Assembly (NCBI GenBank): GCA_934597345.1
Contig: CAKTRJ010000012.1
Span: 1 to 59,224 of the forward strand
Direction: 5' to 3'
Origin: an uncultured Oscillospiraceae bacterium
GTDB lineage: Bacteria; Bacillota; Clostridia; Oscillospirales; Oscillospiraceae
Length of the DNA: 59,224 nt
Shown: piece after piece, positions 52,506 through 59,224 of the stretch
Layout of the letters: each line of letters begins with the position of its first letter
Position numbering within the stretch: position 1 is the first letter of the stretch
The notes under the pieces: generated by a model
What the model saw: the letters and a program-made list of their open reading frames with translations, nothing else
Databases searched by the model: none
What the model was told of the DNA's origin: nothing
Position numbers and translations under genes: made by a program

Positions 52506-53375
52506 ATGGGAGTATATTCAGAAATGGCCGCAGACTTGCGGGAAGATGTGCAGGAGCGCACCACAGTGGTGCAGGATGCCGCCGAGTTGGCTGCCAGACG
52601 GGCAGACGAGCGGCAGCAGGCCGAGGAGGAGCAGGCAAAGGCGTTGCTTTCTCAGATGCAGCAAAATGCGGATGCCGCCCCTGCCACCCCTGCCACCCCT
52701 GCCGCCCCTGATCCGGAAGCCGGGAAAAAAGCGGAAGAGGATCGTAAGCGGCAGGAGCATGAACAAGCTGAAGCCAAGCGGAAAGCCGAGTGGGAGGCCA
52801 AGCAGCGAGCCAAGGAGGAAGCCGAACAGGCCGCGTGGGAAAACGCGGTGGCGATGAGCGATGATGAAGTGATGGCCGCCTCCATGAAGCGTGTGGGCGA
52901 TGATTCCGAGCGACTGACCCGCCGCAACATGAAGCAGTGTGTCACCGAGTATATCCAGACGCTTTGCCTTGAGGATGTGGCTTTTGCCCGGGATGTCATG
53001 CACCCCCGTAAGAATATGGTCAACTGCTTCCGTTATATCAACCGCAAGGCGCTTGAGTTTGCCAAGCAGGAGATGGAGGACAATGACGTCAAGCCCTCTG
53101 CTGAAGGCTATGGCACCGATGTACCGGACGGGCTCTGCTATCAGTGGGCGGAAGAGTATTTCAAGGATCTGAACGCAAAGGAGGATCGTGGACAAGAAGA
53201 AAAGTTTGTTCCCAGACCGTATTACGGCGGCAGGAGCAGCACGGCTAAAAAGGCAGAGAAGCAAAAAGCGGAGAAGTCCGCCGCCAAGAAAAAGGAGAAG
53301 GCTTCCAATACAGCAACAGAAAGTGAGCCGCTGGACGACCAACTCTCCTTTGATAGTCTGGGGGTGAGCGCATGA
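52506..53375 (+). CDS. PcfK-like protein (related to the AcrIIA9 anti-CRISPR family)
   Basis: An N-terminal helical, very charged region (residues about 10-110, rich in Glu, Gln, Ala and Lys, with a TPATPAAPDP spacer) precedes the PcfK core: RNMKQCVTEYIQTLCLEDVA, RDVMHPRKNMVNCFRYINRK, ALEFAKQEM and CYQWAEEYFKDL. The tail is Lys-rich and disordered. PcfK is known from the enterococcal plasmid pCF10. Some members of this family have been reported as Cas9 inhibitors (AcrIIA9), which I recall but cannot verify here. ATG 52506 follows GGAGG. The stop overlaps pcfJ by four bases (ATGA), the usual pcfK-pcfJ order. Confidence 0.82.
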   Translation: MGVYSEMAADLREDVQERTTVVQDAAELAARRADERQQAEEEQAKALLSQMQQNADAAPATPATPAAPDPEAGKKAEEDRKRQEHEQAEAKRKAEWEAKQRAKEEAEQAAWENAVAMSDDEVMAASMKRVGDDSERLTRRNMKQCVTEYIQTLCLEDVAFARDVMHPRKNMVNCFRYINRKALEFAKQEMEDNDVKPSAEGYGTDVPDGLCYQWAEEYFKDLNAKEDRGQEEKFVPRPYYGGRSSTAKKAEKQKAEKSAAKKKEKASNTATESEPLDDQLSFDSLGVSA

Positions 53376-55387
53376 CGCGGAAGATAGACAAACGTGCCTG
53401 CCGCAAGTTTGCTATGCCGGAGCTGGAATTCAATCTGAATGAAGGTATACTTCATGCGGAAAGCTGCCCCTATATTATCCGTACAGCGGTGCGCAATATC
53501 TCCGGACAGCGTATCCTGGTGCTCTATATCTATCAGAGGGAGAACATTCTGGCGGGCAGCATCAAACCCCGCTGGGTCATGTTCCAGAGCCGGGATGATT
53601 TCGCTACACTCTCATTTAGAGAGGATGCGAAGGCCACATGGCAATGTTCAACATTGGATTCCTTGGATCGAATAGGGGGTTTTGACAGTAAGTGTGCTTT
53701 CTACCGGCAGCAGGATGAAGCTCGTGTAGCCCATTATTGCAAATGTGAGCACAGTGCCATTTCAGCATTAAACCACCTACAATGGCCGATTTCCGGACGC
53801 AAGGCGTTGGAGCGCAAATGGAAGAAGCAACGTGCGATCATAGACCAAATGAGATATGTGCCCGCGCTGCCCCGCGACTTCAAGGGTTTCATCCACCGTG
53901 ACGTCATGCCGCAGTATATCTTCTATGATTACCAGCGGAAAGGGCCGGAATATGCTTTCTGTACCGCGTGCCGGCACGAGGTCAGTATCCCGGCAGCCAA
54001 GCACAATACTTCCGGCACCTGTCCTCGCTGCAAAAAGCAGATCACGTTCAAGAGCAGAGGAAAGAGCACCCGACTCTTTGACCGAGCAACGGTTCAAGTG
54101 CTGCAAAAGACTGAAAGCGGTGAAATGTTGTTGCGGATCATAAAAGTGTACCGTGCGTTTACTGGAGAGAATACCCCAGCATATTATTCCGTATACGAAA
54201 ATGCACGCTATTTCATCCTGCCTCGTTCAGATGGTCAATGTAGTACTTCGCCCTATTATCTTGCATCTGCCGGCAAGGATGATCTGACGCCGTGGAAGTG
54301 TGGGTATCGCCCCCGTTTCCTCTCTTGGTATGAGAGCTTTGAAGCGAGTGCGGAAGGAAAACTATATCCCAATAACCTTGCGGAGTTCCTGTGGGATACC
54401 CCATGGAAGTATTCACAATTAGAGACATATGCTCGCGCCGTCACTTCTATGGAAGCAATCACTTATCTAAACGCATTTGCGCGTTGGCCGATGATCGAGT
54501 ATTTGATCAAGCTAAAGCTTTTCAGATTAGTTAGAGACGTCGTATACAGCACTTCACGTTATACAATGTCCAAGACGATAAATTGTGAAGGAAGAAATCT
54601 GCAGGATGTTCTGGGATTTGACCGTTCCTGGATACCCTTGCTGCAAGAAGTTAACCCCGGTATTGCACAGCTTCGCATAATCCGTGCATTCATTGATGCT
54701 GGGAAGAAACTGGATGCTTCTATGATGAAATGGTGTGCAGATAATGCCGTACAGGATGCTTCGGTTCTGATAGAATTGCTTTCCTATACAAGCATGCACA
54801 AACTGTGCCGCTATGCGGATGCACAATACAAGGGATACCGTAAAGCAACCAAGGTTTGGTATTGCGATGTAGAACGCAGCATGACAAACCTTCTTACGGA
54901 TTACTGTGACTATCTCCGTATGTGCAAGGAACTGCAATATGACGTGAAAAATAGCTTCGTACTATTTCCGCATAAGCTGAAGGATGCCCACGATAGTGCT
55001 GCAAAGACACTGAGGGACAAACACACGGCTGAGCAGGAAAAAGCGATTGCAGACAGCTTTGACGAATGGCAGAAGCGGTATCAGTATCAGGGAAAAGAAC
55101 TCATGATGATCCCTCCGCATTCCGCGAAAGAGATCGTGGATGAAGGATCGGCGCTCCATCACTGCGTGGGACACTATGTTAAAAATGTCGCCGAGAAAGA
55201 ACGCGTCATTCTCTTTGTAAGGAGTGTTGCCGAACCGGACAAATCGCTTTGTACCGTAGAGGTAAGGGATGGTCAGGTCACGCAGGCACGGGGCTTTGAT
55301 AATGCGGAGCCTCCGGCGCAGATCACGGCATTTATTGAACAATGGAAACAGCGGGTGCTTTATGCTGCCGAAAAGGCCGCAGCATAA
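53372..55387 (+). CDS. PcfJ-like protein, 671 aa
   Basis: PcfJ proteins are common on conjugative elements of Firmicutes; their function is not established. The C-terminal hallmark is HSAKEIVDEGSALHHCVGHY (near residue 580), followed by ILFVRSVAEPDKSLCTVEVR and VTQARGFDNAEPP. A zinc ribbon (CTACRHEVS and CPRCKKQITF) lies near residues 195-230. The middle section (about 54,100-54,950) is more AT-rich than its ends, suggesting a mosaic history. The start overlaps the PcfK stop. No membrane segment is seen. Confidence 0.9.
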   Translation: MTRKIDKRACRKFAMPELEFNLNEGILHAESCPYIIRTAVRNISGQRILVLYIYQRENILAGSIKPRWVMFQSRDDFATLSFREDAKATWQCSTLDSLDRIGGFDSKCAFYRQQDEARVAHYCKCEHSAISALNHLQWPISGRKALERKWKKQRAIIDQMRYVPALPRDFKGFIHRDVMPQYIFYDYQRKGPEYAFCTACRHEVSIPAAKHNTSGTCPRCKKQITFKSRGKSTRLFDRATVQVLQKTESGEMLLRIIKVYRAFTGENTPAYYSVYENARYFILPRSDGQCSTSPYYLASAGKDDLTPWKCGYRPRFLSWYESFEASAEGKLYPNNLAEFLWDTPWKYSQLETYARAVTSMEAITYLNAFARWPMIEYLIKLKLFRLVRDVVYSTSRYTMSKTINCEGRNLQDVLGFDRSWIPLLQEVNPGIAQLRIIRAFIDAGKKLDASMMKWCADNAVQDASVLIELLSYTSMHKLCRYADAQYKGYRKATKVWYCDVERSMTNLLTDYCDYLRMCKELQYDVKNSFVLFPHKLKDAHDSAAKTLRDKHTAEQEKAIADSFDEWQKRYQYQGKELMMIPPHSAKEIVDEGSALHHCVGHYVKNVAEKERVILFVRSVAEPDKSLCTVEVRDGQVTQARGFDNAEPPAQITAFIEQWKQRVLYAAEKAAA

Positions 55388-55401
55388 ACTGCAGTAGATC
55401 A

Positions 55402-55438
55402 ATGGAGAGGCAGGGCGTATTTCGCCCTGCCTCTCCAT
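55402..55438 (+). terminator. Long perfect hairpin after pcfJ
   Basis: ATGGAGAGGCAGGGCG pairs perfectly with its complement around TATTT. No T-run follows, so it may stabilise or pause and not fully terminate. Confidence 0.65.
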
Positions 55439-55461
55439 AACTCAGGAAAGGTGTGAATGAA

Positions 55462-56811
55462 ATGAAAGAGCTTTCAGAACTGAAAAATGAGTTTTATGAA
55501 GTCATGTATAAATACGAAAAGAGCTTTTCGGAGAAAGGTGTTATGGCTGATCTGACAGCCTGGCAGACAGCGAAAGCAGACCTGCTTTCGCTGCTGCGGC
55601 GTCACCCTGACTGGAACGAGGCGGAGCAGGCCATCATCTTCGACTGCAATCAGGCTCTCTCTATTCAGCCGGACACGGTAGATGAAACGGCTTTCACGCT
55701 GCTGGATATTGCCTCTGAGATACTCAGCGGTGAGCAACTGGAGGATTTCCGCACAGCACTGCACGCTGCCGTGTCAGGCTACAGCCGTACCGTGTCGGAA
55801 GAAAATCTGGAGATTCTGCGCCAGCGCGGCGGAATACGCTGCACCAGCGATCAGAAGGCCAGCCGCATCATCGGAAAACTCTGTAGAAAGTTCGGCGTCG
55901 ATAGCCATAACCGGTACAACGCTGTTTTTGCACAGTTGGCTGATGCCCTGAACCCGCTGATCATGCAGGAGACCGGCGTACTCTCTGTGCATCCCTGCGA
56001 CTTTCTGGAAATGTCCAGCAAATCCAACACATGGATGTCCTGTCACCGGCTTAACGGCGGAGGATACCAGGCGGGGTGCCTTTCCTACATGAACGATAGC
56101 GTCAGCATGGTGTTCTATGCCGTAGATGCCGATGTGCATGGTGAGTACCGTAAGGCCATACGCAGATACCGGCAGATGTTTTTCTATAAGGATGGCACTC
56201 TGTATCAGTCTCGGCTCTATCCTGCCGATACCGGAAACGCCCTGGAAGTGTCCAAGCTGTTCCGGCATCTGGTGCAGAAGGCCATTTCCCGTTGCCTGAT
56301 GGAGCCGAACCTCTGGTATCTGAAAACAAAGCGTTCGGACTTAGATGCCCATTACTCGACTCACCGGGGCAGCTTGCATTATCCGGATTATGATTTTCAT
56401 GGGAACCTCTCTATCTTGCAAGGGCACAAGAAAGACACTGTTCTGCCTATCGGAGCTGCGGCCCTGTGTGTCTGCTGCGGCAATGAGCTATGGAGCAATG
56501 GTGACATAAAGTGTTCTTGCAAAGAGGTAGTCGTCTGCCGGAAATGCGGACAGACAGTAGCGCGCGGTCAAGGAATATATCTTGAAGATGGTTTTTACTG
56601 CAAGACCTGCCTGCATATTTGCGAAGCCTGTGGCCGGCCCACTTTAGGCACTATGTACCCCGCTTATGACCGGCGCGGTTCTTTGCTGCAGATTTGCCAT
56701 GACTGCTACCAGCAGCTGACTGCCAGTTGTTCGTCATGCAGTATGGCGGCAGCATGCCGTACAATGGGCTTTACGATTTGCAAAAAAGCCACCATACCGG
56801 TGGCAGCTTGA
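55462..56811 (+). CDS. Cysteine-rich, zinc-ribbon protein of the element, 449 aa
   Basis: I do not recognise the whole protein. The N-terminal 300 residues are helical (KAEDLLSLLRRHPDWNEAEQ-like) and contain SVHPCDFLEMSSKSNTWMSC and SMVFYAVDADVHGEYRKAIR. The last 110 residues hold at least six C-x2-C pairs (CVCCG, CSCK, CRKCG, CKTC, CEACG, CHDC), like tandem LIM or treble-clef zinc fingers, so it probably binds nucleic acid or protein. The start is ATG 55462, ten bases after AAAGG; GTG 55453 is too close to the site. The peptidase gene follows after 11 bases. Confidence 0.7.
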   Translation: MKELSELKNEFYEVMYKYEKSFSEKGVMADLTAWQTAKADLLSLLRRHPDWNEAEQAIIFDCNQALSIQPDTVDETAFTLLDIASEILSGEQLEDFRTALHAAVSGYSRTVSEENLEILRQRGGIRCTSDQKASRIIGKLCRKFGVDSHNRYNAVFAQLADALNPLIMQETGVLSVHPCDFLEMSSKSNTWMSCHRLNGGGYQAGCLSYMNDSVSMVFYAVDADVHGEYRKAIRRYRQMFFYKDGTLYQSRLYPADTGNALEVSKLFRHLVQKAISRCLMEPNLWYLKTKRSDLDAHYSTHRGSLHYPDYDFHGNLSILQGHKKDTVLPIGAAALCVCCGNELWSNGDIKCSCKEVVVCRKCGQTVARGQGIYLEDGFYCKTCLHICEACGRPTLGTMYPAYDRRGSLLQICHDCYQQLTASCSSCSMAAACRTMGFTICKKATIPVAA

Positions 56812-56822
56812 GGAGAAATGCG

Positions 56823-57866
56823 ATGAACACTTATGAAACTGCGGGAATGGATATGGCCTGCTTTGAAAGTATCTTGAAAATGACGCAGGGTGAGTTGAAG
56901 GAATATCTTGTGCAGCAGCTGCGCGAGTACGGTTATGAGCCTGTCTGTAAAAATGGATTTCTCTATGCGGAAGGGACTATACCGGTGCTGCTGGTTGCCC
57001 ATCTGGATACTGTTCATACCCATCGGCCGGATATCATCTGCCGTTCTGAGGATGGCCGCTATCTGATGTCGCCTTACGGGATCGGCGGTGATGACCGGGC
57101 CGGTGTGTATATGATCTTACTGCTGATGCGCGAGTGTCGGTGCCATATCCTTTTTTGTGAAGAGGAAGAGGTCGGCGGTGTGGGCGCGAGGAAATTCGCC
57201 AAGAGCAAGCTGCGGCCGGAGGTCAACTATATCGTTGAGCTGGATCGGCGCGGCACGAATGACGCCGTGTTCTACAACTGTGATAACCCCGACTTTACGG
57301 AGTTTGTTTGCAGCTTCGGCTTTGAAGAGAACCATGGATCGTTCAGTGACATCTCTGTGGTCGCACCGTACTTGGATACTGCGGCTGTGAATATCAGCGT
57401 AGGCTATTTCAATGAGCATCGTCTCCATGAGATGATCGACACCTATGCCATGTGTAAAAACGTCCTCAGACTTACGGCTATGCTCCAGCAGCAAACCGGT
57501 CATTTCCCGTATCAGGAGCGCATACACAGACGAGGCTCCATGTACGGTGCGCAAACCAGTCTCTTTGCACCGATGATAGACAGGCAACCCCAGAAGTGCG
57601 CTTGTAAGCTGCTGATGCCCTTGCCGGAAGAAACACGGCTCTATATGGGACAACACCAGATCAGCTATGCACCGGAGTACATGATGGATCGTGCTGGGAA
57701 CCTCTATATGTATCTGGAATGCCTGAAGGCTGCCGTGGAGGCGGAGGGCGTGTTTGCCTGTAATGAAGAAGGACAGCCACCTGCGTTCTCAGCGGTTTGC
57801 GAGGGAACAAGGTTTTTACAGGTGTATACCTATGAGGAAGCTGTTGAGAAGCTTGAACAAATATGA
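56823..57866 (+). CDS. M20/M28-like zinc metallopeptidase of the element, 347 aa
   Basis: The metal ligands of the co-catalytic zinc peptidase fold are visible in order: His60 and Asp62 in VAHLDTVH, Asp in GIGGDDRAGVY, the catalytic Glu pair in FCEEEEVGGVGAR, and Asp in YIVELDRRG. A final ligand His in GYFNEHRLHEM completes the set. The C-terminal 90 residues are divergent. It has no signal peptide, so it acts in the cytoplasm. Its presence in a DNA-processing operon is unexplained; substrate unknown. ATG 56823 follows GAGGAG. Upstream in-frame codons overlap the previous gene and are not used. Confidence 0.82.
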   Translation: MNTYETAGMDMACFESILKMTQGELKEYLVQQLREYGYEPVCKNGFLYAEGTIPVLLVAHLDTVHTHRPDIICRSEDGRYLMSPYGIGGDDRAGVYMILLLMRECRCHILFCEEEEVGGVGARKFAKSKLRPEVNYIVELDRRGTNDAVFYNCDNPDFTEFVCSFGFEENHGSFSDISVVAPYLDTAAVNISVGYFNEHRLHEMIDTYAMCKNVLRLTAMLQQQTGHFPYQERIHRRGSMYGAQTSLFAPMIDRQPQKCACKLLMPLPEETRLYMGQHQISYAPEYMMDRAGNLYMYLECLKAAVEAEGVFACNEEGQPPAFSAVCEGTRFLQVYTYEEAVEKLEQI

Positions 57867-57946
57867 GAGGGGTATATATTTGTTGTCCAAGCAGGATTAT
57901 TTCTCACGAAAGGTATAACGTTTTCGTTAAGAAATTATCCCAGCCC

Positions 57947-57975
57947 TTGTATACGTGCTTTATACGTGCTAAAAT
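57947..57975 (+). promoter_or_regulatory. Promoter with tandem repeats, upstream of the HicA-like gene
   Basis: TTGTAT (57947-57952), 17 bases, TAAAAT (57970-57975). TATACGTGCT occurs twice in tandem, at 57950-57959 and 57961-57970, filling the spacer, so a repressor such as the HicB-like protein could bind here. Confidence 0.65.
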
Positions 57976-58099
57976 AACTGGCGTAATAATCAATTAATAA
58001 GAACCTCAGGAAGGAGTGTGGTGTTCTATGTGCGATACCTAATATTGTTAGCTCAACAGATGCGTACACTTGATACTAGTATGAAAGGAGCAGACTGGT

Positions 58100-58276
58100 A
58101 TGAGTCCTAAGGAAATTATCTCGATTGCCATTAGTGCCGGCTGTAGCGTCGTGGAATACCGCGATTACTACTGTGTTAAAAAGAATATCGACGTTAACGT
58201 AGTAGTTCTCGTTCCTAAGATCCCGTACATAGTTAAAGAGCTGGTGCGCAAAATCAAAACCGCTCTGGGCCTGTAG
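58100..58276 (+). CDS. HicA-like small protein, 58 aa
   Basis: The opening MSPKEIISIAISAGCSVVEY and the end LVRKIKTALGL follow the HicA toxin pattern, an RNase of the double-stranded RNA-binding fold. The usual G-S-H-x-H/Y segment with the catalytic His is absent: the protein reads RDYYCVKKNIDVNVVVLVPK and is about 15-20 residues short. It may be an inactive or divergent toxin. AAAGGAG lies 11 bases before the ATG. The HicB-like gene is 113 bases downstream, separated by a long hairpin, while classical hicAB pairs nearly touch. Confidence 0.55.
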   Translation: MSPKEIISIAISAGCSVVEYRDYYCVKKNIDVNVVVLVPKIPYIVKELVRKIKTALGL

Positions 58277-58285
58277 CAATTTGGA

Positions 58286-58336
58286 CTATAGTCGAAGGCG
58301 GATTGCCTTGGCTTTGGCCTCCGCCTTCGGCTGTAG
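58286..58336 (+). terminator. Long hairpin between the HicA- and HicB-like genes
   Basis: Seventeen pairs (CTATAGTCGAAGGCGGA with the matching right arm, two G-T pairs) enclose a 17-base loop. No T-tract follows. The G-T pairs would be stable only in the plus-strand transcript, so it is probably an RNA structure setting the ratio of the two genes. Confidence 0.6.
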
Positions 58337-58389
58337 AATCAGGATAATACCAGATAAAATAACATTTTAAAAAAGGAGGCTTATCTTAA

Positions 58390-58824
58390 ATGCGAGCTAA
58401 TGATTGTATCGGATATACAGCTCTATTTACAAACACAGAAAACAAGTATTTAGTCGAGTTCCCTGATTTAGTAGGTTGCTTTTCTCAGGGCGATACATTG
58501 GAGGAATCGCTTTGCCATGCACAAGAAGCTTTGGCAACTTATTATTCAGAAAAGAAAGGTGACTTACCACCTGCTTCCAGTTTAGAAACGATTCAAAATG
58601 CAAATCCAAATTCAATAGCTCAAATCGTTGCAATTGATACCACCCGTTATATTGCTAAACCGCTGCGTACAGTAAAAAAAACTCTTACTGTGCCTGAATG
58701 GTTGAACGATCTTGCGGAAAAGTATCATGTAAATTTTTCAAAAGTGCTTCGAACTGCGTTAGTAAGTCATCTAGAAAATTTGGACTCACTTTCCGCTTAT
58801 GACAAAAGAATGCTTAATGATTGA
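58390..58824 (+). CDS. hicB: HicB family antitoxin, 144 aa
   Basis: The N-terminal HicB RNase-H-like domain is clear (YTALFTNTENKYLVEFPDLV, GCFSQGDTLEESLCHAQEAL). A C-terminal ribbon-helix-helix DNA-binding domain follows (KTLTVPEWLNDLAEKYHVNF, SKVLRTALVSHL). HicB binds and neutralises HicA and represses its own promoter. AAGGAGG lies ten bases before the ATG. No separate promoter is obvious; expression probably comes from 57947-57975. Confidence 0.88.
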   Translation: MRANDCIGYTALFTNTENKYLVEFPDLVGCFSQGDTLEESLCHAQEALATYYSEKKGDLPPASSLETIQNANPNSIAQIVAIDTTRYIAKPLRTVKKTLTVPEWLNDLAEKYHVNFSKVLRTALVSHLENLDSLSAYDKRMLND

Positions 58825-59148
58825 TGCAGGATTAGCGATACATCTTGTCGCGTAGAGCTTTAAAATGGTTGCTTATAGTATCTACAGCCAAACATACGTA
58901 AAGCAAGGAATAAGAATTATAGGGAATATCTGTAATGACTGTTCCGCAGTTGTGGAGCGTGTACCTTGTAAATTAAACAACGAACGAAACGAAAAGCACC
59001 AGACGGGAGCGCATCGAAAGATGTGCAACTGAAGCTTGCCTCGAACGGGTTAAGTCAATTACCGTGAGAGGTAAGGATAAAAAGTTTTTGAAGCTATGAC
59101 AAATAGCTCTGTAAAGATTTGAGCGATGGAAACATCGTTTAGATACCA
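58825..59148 (+). other. Leader region of the rRNA operon and presumed right border of the element
   Basis: There is no gene in 324 bases. Several short hairpins lie near the 16S start: TTACC/GGTAA (about 59062), AGCTAT/AATAGCT (about 59093) and CGATG-GAAA-CATCG (about 59125). I could not find a strong rRNA-type promoter or a copy of the tRNA-fMet end, so the border of the island within this stretch is unresolved. Confidence 0.5.
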
Positions 59149-59224
59149 TTTATAGAGAGTTTGATCCTGGCTCAGGACGAACGCTGGCGGCGTGCTTAAC
59201 ACATGCAAGTCGAACGAGAATCTA
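59149..59224 (+). rRNA. 16S rRNA, first 76 bases
   Basis: AGAGTTTGATCCTGGCTCAG begins at 59156, and GACGAACGCTGGCGGCGTGC and ACACATGCAAGTCGAACGAG follow, the universal 5' end of bacterial 16S rRNA. The gene is cut by the window edge. Confidence 0.97.

Larger units (their letters stand above)
41353..58830. mobile_element. Integrative element in tRNA-fMet (right border uncertain)
   Basis: The element runs from the tRNA 3' end through a tyrosine recombinase, an excisionase, a kinase gene, a YqaJ-RecD2-primase-PcfK-PcfJ module, a peptidase and a HicAB-like pair to somewhere before the 16S gene. Base composition drops sharply in 41,360-46,200. No relaxase, type IV coupling protein, VirB4-type ATPase, capsid or portal gene is present. 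It is therefore either an integrative mobilisable-type island, a replication-proficient satellite, or a truncated conjugative element. No second copy of the tRNA end was found. Confidence 0.8.

Noticed and set aside
46396..53375. Prophage interpretation of the nuclease-helicase-primase block
   Set aside because: No capsid, portal, terminase, tail or lysis gene is present, and PcfK/PcfJ point to a conjugative-type element.
58021..58109. Short frame starting GTG just before the HicA-like gene and overlapping its start
   Set aside because: About 30 codons, the ribosome site is too close to the GTG, and no family resemblance.
59033..59060. Possible attR resembling the tRNA T-arm (GGGTTAAGTC)
   Set aside because: Only a short, gapped similarity to GGGTTCAAGTCC with no match to the acceptor end.

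Overview
The window looks like chromosomal DNA of a GC-rich gut-type Clostridia, most likely family Oscillospiraceae. This is inferred from the gene orders (glmU-prs-pth-mfd, thyA-folA, trmL-pgk-tpiA-gpmI), a sortase-assembled pilus locus, high-GC codon use, strong Shine-Dalgarno sites, and intergenic palindromic repeats of the kind common in that family. It opens inside a tRNA-Asn gene and closes 76 bases into a 16S rRNA gene.

Region 1 (1-11,040) is housekeeping: thyA-folA, murI-argS, a DUF2975 membrane protein with its XRE regulator behind a duplicated operator, a PAP2-family protein with a Crp/Fnr regulator behind a perfect CRP-type palindrome, and the nfnAB electron-bifurcating transhydrogenase pair.

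Region 2 (11,041-21,114) is a surface pilus operon driven by a full-consensus promoter: coiled-coil protein, signal peptidase I, a 1,666-residue LPETG adhesin, the backbone pilin, a class C sortase, a small LPQTG pilin and a second sortase.

Region 3 (21,115-41,352) has a yybP-ykoY manganese riboswitch in front of a P2-type ATPase, a DUF4349 lipoprotein, a SpoIIQ-like M23 protein, gpsA, a glycolytic operon with a duplicated pgk 3' end, a GlmU homologue whose uridyltransferase domain looks degenerate, then prs, pth, mfd, a foldase, a thiolase and two tRNA genes (Leu-UAA and initiator Met).

Region 4 (41,353 to about 58,830) is an integrative element in the initiator-tRNA gene. A tyrosine recombinase and excisionase face the tRNA, with arrayed TTGACACCAA arm-type sites. 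The cargo is an AT-rich Hanks-type kinase with a large unrecognised C-terminal region, then a DNA-processing module: YqaJ-type nuclease, RecD2-type helicase, ExoX-C-like protein, CHC2/toprim protein with a YodL-like tail, PcfK/AcrIIA9-like protein, PcfJ, a Cys-rich protein and an M20/M28-like peptidase, followed by a HicA/HicB-like pair. No relaxase, coupling protein or conjugation ATPase is present, and no attR copy of the tRNA end was found.

The most promising leads are the kinase cargo gene, a roughly 160-bp dispersed repeat whose two copies differ by pair-preserving changes in their stems, the pgk 3'-end duplication with a synonymous tail, the degenerate GlmU, and the fused primase-YodL protein.
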